DNA from: Thermoplasmata archaeon
GTDB taxonomy: Archaea; Thermoplasmatota; Thermoplasmata; RBG-16-68-12
Direction: 5' to 3'
NCBI GenBank assembly: GCA_036395115.1
Contig: DASWDU010000035.1
Span: 1 to 64,000 of the forward strand
Length of the DNA stretch: 64,000 nt
A model generated the notes under the pieces. It ran no database searches. It had not been told where the DNA came from and saw only the letters and a program-made list of their open reading frames with translations. Positions 51,410 to 60,611 of this stretch are shown here, piece by piece. Position numbers and translations under genes: made by a program. The first letter of the stretch is position 1. Every line of letters starts with the position of its first letter.

Positions 51410-51670
51410 ATGGGAATGGGCATACAAATGGGCATCACGCGAATCGACGCACGGGGGCGCATAACCCTCCCTCAAGCGCTCCGAGATGCGCTAGCCCTTC
51501 TTCCGGGGGATCCTGTCCTCGTCGAAAAGGCCGAAGACGGCATCGTCGTCCGACGGGCTCGATCAAAGCAAGACGCTTCCCGCCAACTACGGGGGATTAT
51601 CACGAGCAAGAACGCGGTGAGTGAAATAGATCCCATGGAACTGAAGAGGTTGCTTCACGCTAGCGATTGA
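51410..51670 (+). CDS. AbrB-family antitoxin (VapB-like)
   Basis: 86 residues from ATG 51410 (ATG 51431 also possible). The swapped-hairpin domain is ITRIDARGRITLPQALRDAL, then LLPGDPVLVEKAEDGIVVRR. The remaining part would bind the toxin. It ends on the PIN gene, forming a toxin-antitoxin pair that normally represses its own promoter. Confidence 0.85.
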   Translation: MGMGIQMGITRIDARGRITLPQALRDALALLPGDPVLVEKAEDGIVVRRARSKQDASRQLRGIITSKNAVSEIDPMELKRLLHASD

Positions 51671-52061
51671 CTCGAACATCTGGGCATACTACCTCGACTC
51701 GACCGTCCCGGAGCATCCGCGGGCCGCGCACGCGGTGGAGAAAGCTCTCACGGGAGAAGTCCTAGTCAACACGGTCATCCAGATTGAGGTCGCGCACTAC
51801 CTTGTGAAGCGACTTGGATCGGTCGCAGGTGCCAAGGCTGCAGACCTCTTCCTGTCGCTGCCACTGACCGTCGACGCGCTCGATTCGTCCCTCCTTCGTG
51901 ATTCTCTTCGTGTTCTTGCGCGATTTACCGACGTAGGGGTTGGCGGCAGGGATGCGACCCTCCTGGCCTCAATGGAACGACACGGCGTGACGCGAATCCT
52001 GACTCACGACGCGACATTTGGGCGGGTAGATCGGGTCGAGGTCGTCGACCCGATCACTTGA
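51666..52061 (+). CDS. PIN-domain toxin (VapC-like)
   Basis: 131 residues if started at ATT 51666, which overlaps the antitoxin TGA. The four acidic PIN residues are in IDSNIWAYYLD, IQIEVAHYLVK, GGRDATLLASM and THDATF. The only standard start, GTG 51735, would remove the first catalytic Asp, so initiation is unusual or the gene is damaged. PIN toxins cleave RNA. Confidence 0.8.
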   Translation: MDSNIWAYYLDSTVPEHPRAAHAVEKALTGEVLVNTVIQIEVAHYLVKRLGSVAGAKAADLFLSLPLTVDALDSSLLRDSLRVLARFTDVGVGGRDATLLASMERHGVTRILTHDATFGRVDRVEVVDPIT

Positions 52062-52142
52062 GGGCGCCGTCGCACTGCGGGCCGCTCAGCGGTTTCGTGG
52101 GACGCGGCATAGGCGTTGCAGCGTTGCAGCAAATCGTCGGCA

Positions 52143-52215
52143 TGCGTCGGCACGTGCCGGACGAGCGCGATCTTCCTGAACGAGGTCTACCTGACGTTCA
52201 ACGAGGACTGCACGC
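52143..52215 (+). pseudogene. Near-identical fragment of the ferredoxin gene
   Basis: 73 nt match ferredoxin positions 50411-50483 with two mismatches, in the same orientation. It is cut at both ends and lies downstream of the toxin gene. The high identity means a recent duplication or rearrangement. Confidence 0.85.
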
Positions 52216-52236
52216 CCTAGCCATGCCAGCAGCTGC

Positions 52237-52401
52237 TCATCTCGACGCCCATACCGCGAGTGCGATTGCGACAATCACCGCCGCTGCGGCGAAATACATG
52301 GTGCGGACGACGTCCGCGTTCGCGCTCGACGCCACGCTCGTAATGCCAACGTACACCATCGCAAGCGCAAGGAGAAGGAGAATCGCGCCCGCGCCCGCCA
52401 T
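52237..52401 (-). CDS. Small two-helix membrane protein
   Basis: 54 residues from ATG 52401: AGAILLLLALAMVYVGITSV and YFAAAAVIVAIALAVWAS are membrane helices. It is convergent with the VapC-like gene. No family recognised. Confidence 0.5.
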   Translation of the reverse strand: MAGAGAILLLLALAMVYVGITSVASSANADVVRTMYFAAAAVIVAIALAVWASR

Positions 52402-52549
52402 CCGCTCCCTCGGCCCCACAGACTCCCCCGTTAGGCATGAATCCCTGAGGCTATCAACCTACGGTTTCCCGAGGGATACGGACCAACCACTCGAATCGGG
52501 TCCCAGCTAGTTTCTTATAGCCCATGTCCATGGATGGACCACGGACGCG

Positions 52550-53749
52550 ATCCCCTCCTACGAGTACGACGTCGTCGTGGTGGGCGCGGGCCCGTCGGGC
52601 TCGATGACCGCCCGCTACGCCGCGATGGGCGGCTGCCGCACGCTCCTGATCGAGAAGCGCCAGGAGATCGGCTCGCCGGTGCGGTGCGGCGAAGGCCTCG
52701 CCCGCCACTTCGTCGAAGACACGAAGATGCCGTTCGACCGGAAGTGGGTGGGCCGAGAGGTCAAGGGCGCGAAGATCTTCTCGCCCAACGGCACGGAACT
52801 CACGATCGAGGAGGCCCACGCGGGCAACGAGGTGGGCATCGTGCTCGAACGGGATGCGTTCGACAAGGCCGTGGCGAAGGAGGCCGCGAAAGCGGGCGCG
52901 GAGATTTGGCTCAAGACGACCGCCACCGCGGTCGTCAAGGACGACGGCTGGGTCCGCGGGATCCGTGCAAAACGCCTCGAAGACGAGATGACGATCCACG
53001 CCAAGTGCGTCGTCGCGGCGGACGGCTACGAGAGCCAGGTGGGCCGATGGGCGGGCTTCAAGACGCTCCTGAGGGCGGGCGATATCACCGGCACGCTGCA
53101 GTATCGGCTGACGAACATCGCCGAGGGGCACGACTTCCCGGACTACTGCGAGTTTTGGCTCGGGAGCTGCGCCCCCGCCGGGTACATCTGGGTCTTCCCG
53201 AAAGACGAGTCGACGGCGAATGTAGGCATCGGGGTCTCGTTGGACCGCCTCAAGAACCGCGTCGACATCAAAGGGTACCTGGACCGCTGGATCGCACAGG
53301 ATCCGCGGATGGCGCGGGCACAACCCCTCGACATGGTCACCGGCGGGGTATCGACCGCCCCGCCGATCAAGAAGTCCGTCGGCAACGGGATGGCTCTCGT
53401 CGGCGACGCCGCCCGGATGATCGACCCGATCACCGGCGGGGGCATCGGGAACGGCATGCTCGCGGGGATGCTCCTCGGGCGCGTGCTCGCGAAGTGCAAC
53501 GAGACGGGCGACTTCGGCGAGGCGGCGCTCATGGAATACGAGACCGGCTGGCGAGCGAGGCTCGAGGAGAACCTGTACCGGAACTGGCTCGCGAAGAACA
53601 AGCTCGTCACCCTGTCGGACCGCGAGTTCGACGACATCATCCAGGTCCTCGCCAAGGTCGGTGTCACGAAGTTGAGCGTCCGCGCGATTCTGAAAGTCCT
53701 TAAGGAGACCCGACCCGAGCTCGTCGCGAAGTTCGCGGAGTTCATCTAG
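52550..53749 (+). CDS. Geranylgeranyl reductase family flavoprotein
   Basis: About 399 residues. The FAD Rossmann motif is YDVVVVGAGPSGSMTARYAA; the conserved PVRCGEGL motif, a reductase-specific YIWVFPKDESTANVGIG, and GDAARMIDPITGGGIGNGML follow. It saturates the isoprenoid chains of archaeal lipids. The in-frame region has no ATG, GTG or TTG before GTG 52577, which would cut the FAD motif; ATC 52550, about 30 nt after TTATAG (52514-52519), is given as a placeholder start. It fits with tes and the ferredoxin as a lipid gene group. Confidence 0.87.
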   Translation: MPSYEYDVVVVGAGPSGSMTARYAAMGGCRTLLIEKRQEIGSPVRCGEGLARHFVEDTKMPFDRKWVGREVKGAKIFSPNGTELTIEEAHAGNEVGIVLERDAFDKAVAKEAAKAGAEIWLKTTATAVVKDDGWVRGIRAKRLEDEMTIHAKCVVAADGYESQVGRWAGFKTLLRAGDITGTLQYRLTNIAEGHDFPDYCEFWLGSCAPAGYIWVFPKDESTANVGIGVSLDRLKNRVDIKGYLDRWIAQDPRMARAQPLDMVTGGVSTAPPIKKSVGNGMALVGDAARMIDPITGGGIGNGMLAGMLLGRVLAKCNETGDFGEAALMEYETGWRARLEENLYRNWLAKNKLVTLSDREFDDIIQVLAKVGVTKLSVRAILKVLKETRPELVAKFAEFI

Positions 53750-53842
53750 GCCCGACGGACGCGCCGCCGAGGGGTGGCACCTTTCATCTCTGATAACGTC
53801 GTCACCGGGATTAAATAACGCGTTCGGCGGTCGTTAACGTCC

Positions 53843-54892
53843 GTGAAGATCGCCGGATGGCGGCAAGCGAGAGCCCTCCTATGGGTCGCGATGACGGGCA
53901 TCGTGCTCACGTTGATCTTCGCGTTCGCGGGGTACGTTCAGGTCCCGGGGTTGCCCCAAGGTTCCCGTGAGTTCCTCGCTTCGCTCGAGCCGTGGATCTT
54001 CGTCATCCCGCTCCTCATCGCGACGAAGGCGCTCCTCGAGGTCTTGCGGCCCGTGTTCCGTGCGGCCCTCAAGAGCCATGTCCGATACGAGGCGGACATC
54101 TTCGCCCACTTCCAGCTCGTGTCGTACGTGGTCTGGGGGACCGTGATCGCCCTTTCCTTCCTTGTGCTGATTGGCGGCGGCGCCCAGCAGTTCGGCTTCC
54201 TCGGCACCGCGTTCGTGTCCGCGGCGTTGATCTACGTCATGCAGGAGCCGTTGCTGAACCTGATGGGCTGGATCATCCTCGTCTCGATGGGCCTGTACAA
54301 GCTCGGTGACCGGATCGAGATGAACAACAGCCGAGGCTACGTCGTCCACATCTCGCCCATGAACACGACCCTCCGCGAGTTCGGCGGGTCCCTCTATGGG
54401 GACACATTTACCGGTCGCTACGTGACCATTCCGAACAGCCAGGTCGTGAAGGGGAATGTCTTCAACTATACGAAAGACACGCCGTTCGTCTGGGACCAGC
54501 TCATGGTCAACGTGACGTACGAGAGCGACGTCAAGCTCGCGGAGAAGCTCATCTTCGAAGCCGCGGAGGACGTCGTCGGGCCCATGATGCGGGAGAACCG
54601 CGTCCACCTCCGCGCGAAGTACGAGTTCGCGGACCTCGCCGACTACATGGCGGAGGAACCGAAAATCGGCTGGAGCCTCGGCGCGTCGTCCGTGGACATG
54701 ACGCTCGTGTACTTCTGCCCCGTCTTCGCGAAGGGCTCGTACCGCACGCGGCTCGTCAAGCGGGTCTACGAGAAGTTCATGGCCGAGCCCCGCGTGCAGT
54801 TCGCATACCCGCACGTCCAGTTCGTGCCTGCGGCCGCGGATCAGGAGAAAGGGGCCGCACCGGCGAAGGAAAAGATGGCGGTCGCCCGATAG
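53843..54892 (+). CDS. mscS: Mechanosensitive ion channel, MscS family
   Basis: 349 residues. Three or four helices, then the pore helix region GTAFVSAALIYVMQEPLLNL and the beta domain KLGDRIEMNNSRGYVVHISP, TTLREFGGSL, YVTIPNSQVVKGNVFNYTK. It releases osmolytes on membrane stretch. GTG 53843 lies 27-34 nt after ATTAAATA (53809-53816), a leaderless start. Confidence 0.9.
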   Translation: MKIAGWRQARALLWVAMTGIVLTLIFAFAGYVQVPGLPQGSREFLASLEPWIFVIPLLIATKALLEVLRPVFRAALKSHVRYEADIFAHFQLVSYVVWGTVIALSFLVLIGGGAQQFGFLGTAFVSAALIYVMQEPLLNLMGWIILVSMGLYKLGDRIEMNNSRGYVVHISPMNTTLREFGGSLYGDTFTGRYVTIPNSQVVKGNVFNYTKDTPFVWDQLMVNVTYESDVKLAEKLIFEAAEDVVGPMMRENRVHLRAKYEFADLADYMAEEPKIGWSLGASSVDMTLVYFCPVFAKGSYRTRLVKRVYEKFMAEPRVQFAYPHVQFVPAAADQEKGAAPAKEKMAVAR

Positions 54893-54906
54893 GCCGTTCG
54901 TGGGGA

Positions 54907-55635
54907 TCAGGGCGCCCGGCCGTTCGTCTCCAGGTTCGGCGCCTTCGACCGGAGCCTCGGCAGAAATCGACCCGTCCGCTCCATGTAGGTCCGGTAGGTC
55001 GCACCGAAGCCTCCTTCCGAGGCGAGAAGGTCCTCCTCCGCGACGGCCCGGCGCCACGCGACTCCGCAGGCCACGAGGAATAGGACCCCTAGAAGCCCGT
55101 TCAGCAGGAAGAGGGCGACGCCGACGCTCATCATGAGCAGGGCCGTGTACAGCGGGTGTCGGATCCACCGGTACGGGCCGGACGTGATGAGCTGATGGTC
55201 CGCGACGACCTCGATTTCGGGCCGGGTGAACCGTCCCAGCCGTCGCTGGGCGAGGATCGCGAGGCCCCCGCCTGCGAGCCAGACGACGATGCCGAGTCCT
55301 TGGGCGATCGAATCGAGGGGAAACCCGAACGTGAGCGGGCCGCCGTACACCCATCCGGGAATCAGGGCCTCCGCAAGCGGCGTGAGGAAAACGACAAACA
55401 GGATCGCCTCCCAGAGCGGCCCGGTGACGAACGACCGTGGGCGGAAACTCCGCACGATCCGATCGGCCCGCCGTGAGGACCTGGGAAAGAAGGCGATGGT
55501 CGACACGACGAAGAGGACGAAGAACACGGCGGAAACCAATCGCACGTCGTCCGGCGGAAGCGTGGCGAATCCCCCTTCGAGCTGGCTCCCTTCATCGCCG
55601 AACCAACGATAATCCTGAGGGACGGAGCCCCGCAC
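54907..55635 (-). CDS. ICMT/phospholipid-methyltransferase-like membrane protein
   Basis: 242 residues with about five helices. The signature LITSGPYRWIRHPLYTALLM and the late EEDLLASEGGFGATYRTYME motif mark the isoprenylcysteine carboxyl methyltransferase/PEMT fold, which uses SAM at the membrane. The substrate may be a lipid or isoprenoid. The start is uncertain; shorter N-termini are possible. Confidence 0.85.
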   Translation of the reverse strand: MRGSVPQDYRWFGDEGSQLEGGFATLPPDDVRLVSAVFFVLFVVSTIAFFPRSSRRADRIVRSFRPRSFVTGPLWEAILFVVFLTPLAEALIPGWVYGGPLTFGFPLDSIAQGLGIVVWLAGGGLAILAQRRLGRFTRPEIEVVADHQLITSGPYRWIRHPLYTALLMMSVGVALFLLNGLLGVLFLVACGVAWRRAVAEEDLLASEGGFGATYRTYMERTGRFLPRLRSKAPNLETNGRAP

Positions 55636-55699
55636 CGACCGCCTTCGGCCCTGTTTTCTCCGCGCAATTCTTTATGGCCGCTCCTCGTTCTCCGCGCGC

Positions 55700-57010
55700 G
55701 TGTCCGCCCTCCGCTCACTTTCCTCGATTGCGCGCGAGGACCACGGAACGGAAGTCTCGCTCGCGGGCTGGGTCGAGGACGTGCGGAACCTCGGCGGGAT
55801 CGCGTTCCTCATCGTGCGCCAGCGAGGCGGCACGTTCCAGGCGACGATCAAGAAGAAGTCGGGCGAGGACCTCTTCAACCGAGCGTCGAAGGTGGTCCGG
55901 GAGAGCGTCGTCGTGGCGCATGGGAAAGTCGCACCGAACCCCCAAGTCCGGAACGGGTGGGAACTCGTCGCGACGTCCCTCGACGTCCTCAGTCCCGCGG
56001 CGGCCCCGCTCCCCCTGCCGATCGCGGACAAGGTCGGCGCGGAGATGGACACCCGGTTCGACAACCGCGTGCTCGATCTGCGGAAGCCCGAGCGGCGCGC
56101 GATCTTCCGCATCCGCTCGATCGTGACGCGCGCCCTGCGAAGCTTCCTGGACGAACAGGGCTTCATCGAAGTGCAGACGCCGAAGCTCGCCGGCGCCGGC
56201 GCCGAGGGAGGCGCTACTCTCTTCCGGACAGACTACTTCGGACGGCCGGCGTACCTGAGCCAGAGCCCGCAGCTGTACAAGCAGATGCTGATGGCAAGCG
56301 GCCTCGACCGCGTGTACGAGATCGCGCCGGCCTTCCGCGCGGAGCCGTCGGACACGGTCCGCCACGTGACGGAGTTCACCTCGTTCGACGGCGAGGTCGC
56401 GTGGATCGACCGCCAGGAGGACGTCTTCCGGCTCCTCGAACGCGCGGTGGACCACGCAATTGACGTCGTCCGCAAGGAGGTGAAGCCGGAACTCGAGATG
56501 CTCCACGCGGATCCGAAGCGGCCCAAGCTCCCGATCCGGCGGGTCCCATACACGGAGGCCCTTGAGATCCTTCGCGGCCGGGGGAAGCGCGTCCGGGACG
56601 GCGACGACATCGATACGGAGGGCGAGAAGCTCCTGGGGCAGGCCCTCGCGGAGCAAGGCGCCGAGATGTTCTTCATCATGGAATACCCGAGCGCCATCAA
56701 GCCGTTCTACGTCATGACGAAGGAGGACGAGCCGGAGTACTCGCACTCCTTCGACCTCGAATACAAGGGCGACGAGATGGCCTCCGGCGGACAGCGCGAG
56801 CACCGTTACGAGGCGCTCGTCGCGCGCATGAAGGAGAAGGGGTTGAACCCGGACTCCTTCGAGTTCTACCTGAAAGCCTTCCGGTACGGGATGCCTCCTC
56901 ACGGCGGATGGGGCTTCGGCCTCGACCGGTTCGTCCAGAAGCTGCTCGACCTCCCGAACATCCGCGAGGCGATCCTGTTCCCCCACGACCGGGGCCGGCT
57001 CGTGCCGTGA
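55700..57010 (+). CDS. aspS: Aspartyl-tRNA synthetase (archaeal type)
   Basis: 436 residues. N-terminal OB domain (VSLAGWVEDVRNLGGIAFLI), then class II motif 1, motif 2 VYEIAPAFRAEPSDTVRHVT and motif 3 GMPPHGGWGFGLDRFV. The flipping loop SQSPQLYKQMLM is present. Whether it charges tRNA-Asp only or also tRNA-Asn cannot be decided here. GTG 55700 follows TCTTTATGG by about 25 nt. Confidence 0.94.
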   Translation: MSALRSLSSIAREDHGTEVSLAGWVEDVRNLGGIAFLIVRQRGGTFQATIKKKSGEDLFNRASKVVRESVVVAHGKVAPNPQVRNGWELVATSLDVLSPAAAPLPLPIADKVGAEMDTRFDNRVLDLRKPERRAIFRIRSIVTRALRSFLDEQGFIEVQTPKLAGAGAEGGATLFRTDYFGRPAYLSQSPQLYKQMLMASGLDRVYEIAPAFRAEPSDTVRHVTEFTSFDGEVAWIDRQEDVFRLLERAVDHAIDVVRKEVKPELEMLHADPKRPKLPIRRVPYTEALEILRGRGKRVRDGDDIDTEGEKLLGQALAEQGAEMFFIMEYPSAIKPFYVMTKEDEPEYSHSFDLEYKGDEMASGGQREHRYEALVARMKEKGLNPDSFEFYLKAFRYGMPPHGGWGFGLDRFVQKLLDLPNIREAILFPHDRGRLVP

Positions 57011-57086
57011 TCCTATGCCGATAGCAGGCTAGGAAGACTTTTCTAGGCCGCTCGACGTTCCACCGCCGCGTCTTGGTGGGAGGTCG

Positions 57087-57464
57087 ATGAAGGAGTTCAA
57101 AGTTTTCGTGGCGGACAAACCGGGAGAGCTCGCACGAGTGACGGAGGCCCTCGCCGGAGCCGCAGTGAACATCCGGGCGATCGCGAGCGAGTCGAAGCAC
57201 GAGTCGTCGTTCCTGCGCGTCGTCACGGGCGACGTGCAGACGACGGAGAAGGCCCTGAACAGCGCGGGGATGAAGTACGAGCTGAACGACATCCTCAACC
57301 TCGAGCTGCTCGATCGACCCGGCGAACTCGCGAAGGTCGCGCGGCGCCTCGCGCGCGCCGGCATCAACGTCCACTCGATCTATATCCTCGGCTCGAAGAA
57401 CGGGCGCACGGAGATTGCCCTCGTCGTGGACAGCCTCGATCGGGCGAAGACGGCGCTCAAGTAG
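57087..57464 (+). CDS. Tandem ACT-domain protein
   Basis: 125 residues, two ACT domains: FVADKPGELARVTEALAGAA and LLDRPGELAKVARRLARAGI with the usual Gly-Glu-Leu loops. Stand-alone ACT pairs bind amino acids and regulate metabolic enzymes. No catalytic part is present. It lies downstream of aspS by 76 nt. Confidence 0.87.
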   Translation: MKEFKVFVADKPGELARVTEALAGAAVNIRAIASESKHESSFLRVVTGDVQTTEKALNSAGMKYELNDILNLELLDRPGELAKVARRLARAGINVHSIYILGSKNGRTEIALVVDSLDRAKTALK

Positions 57465-57607
57465 GCGCGTCGCCCACCCCTTGGAAGGTACTAAATACAC
57501 GACGGTCGTAGTTTGGGAGCCGAGCCCTCCAAGAAATGTTAATAGCTCGCACGATGTTGTCGGCTTGGCGTCAGACGCCTCCGTTCCCCCGGAGGTGAGG
57601 ATGGGAA

Positions 57608-58129
57608 ATGGCGAGTCGACCGCCGAAAACGCACGTTCACGCATCGGGTGAGAAGGCCCACGCTCCGCCCGCGTGGGGAACGGCCGCCCAACCGGGTGGG
57701 TTCCGCTCGGACGCTGTCATCGCGTTCCAAGTGCACGGTCTTCCCGTCCCCCAGGGTTCGAACCGGTCCTATGTCGTCAACGGCAAGCCCATCATCACCT
57801 CGGCGGCGAAGGGCCTCTCGTCGTGGCGACGTCTCGTCGCCGATGTGGCACAGCGGTTCGCCCCGACAGAGCCGTGGCAGGGCCCGGTCGCGATCGAACT
57901 GCATTTCGGCATCCCGAAGCCGAAATCCGCCCCGAAGAGGCGACGCGTCTGGCCGGACAAGCGTCCGGACCTGGACAAACTTTGCCGGGCAGTTTTCGAC
58001 GCACTGACGTACGTCGTCTTCGCGGACGACAGCCAAGTCGTCGAGATCGCCGCGTCGAAAGACTACGGGCCGCCTGGCGTCGTCGTCGAAGTACGCAAGA
58101 TTTTGGATGCGGAACTGCCGGCGCCGTGA
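57608..58129 (+). CDS. rusA: RusA-family Holliday junction resolvase-like protein
   Basis: 173 residues. VHGLPVPQGSNRSYVVNGKP, TSAAKGLSSWRRLV and the acidic catalytic stretch KRPDLDKLCRAVFDALT followed by FADDSQVVEIAASKDY match RusA. In bacteria RusA is usually prophage-derived. About 30 extra N-terminal residues are unassigned. GGAGGTGA precedes the ATG by about 10 nt. Confidence 0.85.
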   Translation: MASRPPKTHVHASGEKAHAPPAWGTAAQPGGFRSDAVIAFQVHGLPVPQGSNRSYVVNGKPIITSAAKGLSSWRRLVADVAQRFAPTEPWQGPVAIELHFGIPKPKSAPKRRRVWPDKRPDLDKLCRAVFDALTYVVFADDSQVVEIAASKDYGPPGVVVEVRKILDAELPAP

Positions 58130-58334
58130 GAAATCAGAATCCTCGCCCCCATGCTGACGTCCCGTGGGGAGGGGAGCGGTCATCGTCGGTTCGTCTTATC
58201 AATTTCGATAATTCGGACCTCCATCAGGCCAAGGCTTTTTCTACGGTCCCGCTATTCTGGGCGCACTCGGCGGGGGTTCCGTCGGGGTCTTCGAGGAGGG
58301 GACCGGAACGTCGAATCGACTCGTTGTACCGTGT

Positions 58335-60611
58335 GTGCTAGCGATCGGACTGCTGCTCCTGATGATCGCGCCGATGAGCTTCGGCGCGAGCGCGGACCGC
58401 GGCGGCACGAAGCCGTCGAGCTCGAACGCGCCTGAGTACGCCGTGATCCAGTTCGCGGACCCTTCGGTGTCCACGTACAACGGAGGCATTCCCGGCTACC
58501 TGAAGACGAAACCGGACACGGGCAAGCACCTGGACGCGAACGGCCCTGCGGCCAAGGCATATGCGAACTTCCTCGCGAACTCGCATGCGAACTTCCGCGC
58601 CTGGCTGCATTCCAATGTCGCGCAGGTCGAGGTCCTCGCGGAGTATTCGTACGTCCTGAACGGCATGGCGGTCCAGCTGAACGGCGTCGCCCCGGACACC
58701 CTGAAGGGCGGCCCCGGCGTGAGCGACGTCGTCGCGGATTGGCTGTACAAGCCCTCGATGGACGTCTCCGTCCCGCTGATCCACGCCCCGTCGGTCTGGG
58801 CGGACCTCGGCGTCGACCTCTCCGGGACGCCGGATTACGGCGATCTCGCGGCAATCAAGGTCGGCGTGGTCGACACGGGCATCCTCGACACGCATCCGTT
58901 CATCTCGAGCTGTCGCGCGAGCAACCCCGTCGTACACCGAGGGCTCTTCTTCAGCGGCCTTCCGTTCGGGAATGCAATCGTGGCCGACCACGGGACGCAC
59001 GTCGCCGGGACGATCGGCGGCTGCAAGATCGAAGGCCCTGTCAAGGTCGGAGACACGATGCTCGACCTTGCGCCCGCGGGGGCGAACACGATGGGCTTCC
59101 TGAGCGGCGTCGCGCCTGGCGTGACCCTGTACGACTACGACGTCTTCCCCGGGATGGGGGTCGGCTTCTACCAGAAGGGCGGGAGCGCCTTCAGCCATGA
59201 CATCCTCGAGGCGGTCGAGCTGGCGGTCATCGACGGGATGGACGTCATCAACCTGAGCATCGGAGGCGGAGTCCAAGGTCCACACGACCTCCTCGCGGAC
59301 GCCCTCAACGCAGCGGTCGACGCAGGCGTCGTGGCGGCGGTCGCGGCGGGCAACTCGGGATCCAGCACGATGACGATCGAGTCTCCCGGATCCGCGGCGA
59401 ACGTGATCACGGCCAGCGCGAGCACGGACCCGCACTACATGGGCATCGCCGTGACTCTGGGCGGCTCGACGATCGGCGCGGCGCTCGGCCAGTTCAAGAA
59501 CTACGATCCAGCGATCACCGCGGACCTCGCGAATGCGACGCCGGCACTGGGCTGCACCGCCATCACGAACGACGTGAGCGGCAAGATCGCGGTCATCGAT
59601 CGCGGCACGTGCACGTTCGGCACGAAGATCCAGAACGCACAGGACGCGGGAGCGGTGGGCGCGCTGATCATCAACAACGTCGCTGGAGATCCGACCGCAA
59701 TGGGGGCCGATGGGATCCACAACCCGACGATCCCGGCGGCAATGGTCTCCAACCCGGACGGCACGACCCTCAAGGCGAACGACGGAGCGGAGGTCACCGT
59801 GGACGGCACGACGATCGTCGAGGTCGTCACGTCAAACGCGGACTACCTCGCGGGCTTCTCGAGCCGCGGACCGACGCCGTACACGTACTTGATCAAACCG
59901 GACATCACCGCACCTGGCGTCAACGTGCTCTCGAGCGTCTTCAACGCGGAATACGAACCGGAGTACGCATTCTTCTCCGGAACCTCGATGGCGACGCCGC
60001 ACACGACGGGTTCTGCGGCGCTCCTTTTGGCGGCTCACCCCGGCTGGTCGCCTCAGCAGGTGAAGTCGGCGCTCGTGAACACCGCCGATCGCCCGGTGAA
60101 GAATTCGGCTCTGCCCGGCAATCCGCTGTCGAGTCCGCTCTCGCGCGGAGGAGGCCGGATCAACGTCGCCTCCGCGGATGCTACGCCTGCGACTCTGTCG
60201 CCCGCCTCCGTGAGCTTCGGCGTGTCGACCGGCGGCAAACCCGTGAACGGCGCGATGGCCGTCGTCTTCCGCGACGAGACCGGCAGCGGGCTGACGTGCT
60301 CCCTGAGTGTAACGCAGGTCCAGTCCGGGACGATGTGGGTCTCCGTGAGCCCCGCAAGTCTGAGCGTCCCCGCGGGCGGCATGGCATCGGCCACGGTCAC
60401 GCTGAGCGGCGGCCAGACGATTCCGTCCGGCTTCTTCTACGGGGACGTCGTCGCGGTGTGCGGCGGCACGACCTTACGCGCGCCGTGGTTCGTCGGGGTG
60501 CAGCGGTCGAACGGAGGCCTGAACGGGAGCCTCAACAGCGGGCTTTCGGGAGACGACGCGACCCCGGCTGAGCTCGTCGCGCAGATGACCGGCACGAAGC
60601 CGTACCTCTAG
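58335..60611 (+). CDS. Secreted subtilisin-like serine protease with PA insert
   Basis: 758 residues. Signal peptide LAIGLLLLMIAPMSFGASA, an I9-like propeptide to about 130, and an S8 catalytic domain: Asp180 (VGVVDTGI), His219 (DHGTHVAG), oxyanion Asn340 (AAGNSG) and Ser551 (SGTSMATPH). A protease-associated domain is inserted at about 385-500. A beta-sandwich C-terminal part ends the chain without an anchor. It likely degrades external proteins, suiting the peptide uptake operon. GTG start; the frame is open upstream with no other start codon. Confidence 0.92.
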   Translation: MLAIGLLLLMIAPMSFGASADRGGTKPSSSNAPEYAVIQFADPSVSTYNGGIPGYLKTKPDTGKHLDANGPAAKAYANFLANSHANFRAWLHSNVAQVEVLAEYSYVLNGMAVQLNGVAPDTLKGGPGVSDVVADWLYKPSMDVSVPLIHAPSVWADLGVDLSGTPDYGDLAAIKVGVVDTGILDTHPFISSCRASNPVVHRGLFFSGLPFGNAIVADHGTHVAGTIGGCKIEGPVKVGDTMLDLAPAGANTMGFLSGVAPGVTLYDYDVFPGMGVGFYQKGGSAFSHDILEAVELAVIDGMDVINLSIGGGVQGPHDLLADALNAAVDAGVVAAVAAGNSGSSTMTIESPGSAANVITASASTDPHYMGIAVTLGGSTIGAALGQFKNYDPAITADLANATPALGCTAITNDVSGKIAVIDRGTCTFGTKIQNAQDAGAVGALIINNVAGDPTAMGADGIHNPTIPAAMVSNPDGTTLKANDGAEVTVDGTTIVEVVTSNADYLAGFSSRGPTPYTYLIKPDITAPGVNVLSSVFNAEYEPEYAFFSGTSMATPHTTGSAALLLAAHPGWSPQQVKSALVNTADRPVKNSALPGNPLSSPLSRGGGRINVASADATPATLSPASVSFGVSTGGKPVNGAMAVVFRDETGSGLTCSLSVTQVQSGTMWVSVSPASLSVPAGGMASATVTLSGGQTIPSGFFYGDVVAVCGGTTLRAPWFVGVQRSNGGLNGSLNSGLSGDDATPAELVAQMTGTKPYL

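Noticed and set aside
57754-57764. GGTTCGAACC motif resembling a tRNA B box
   Set aside because: It lies inside the RusA-like coding sequence (Gln-Gly-Ser-Asn-Arg) and has no tRNA fold around it.
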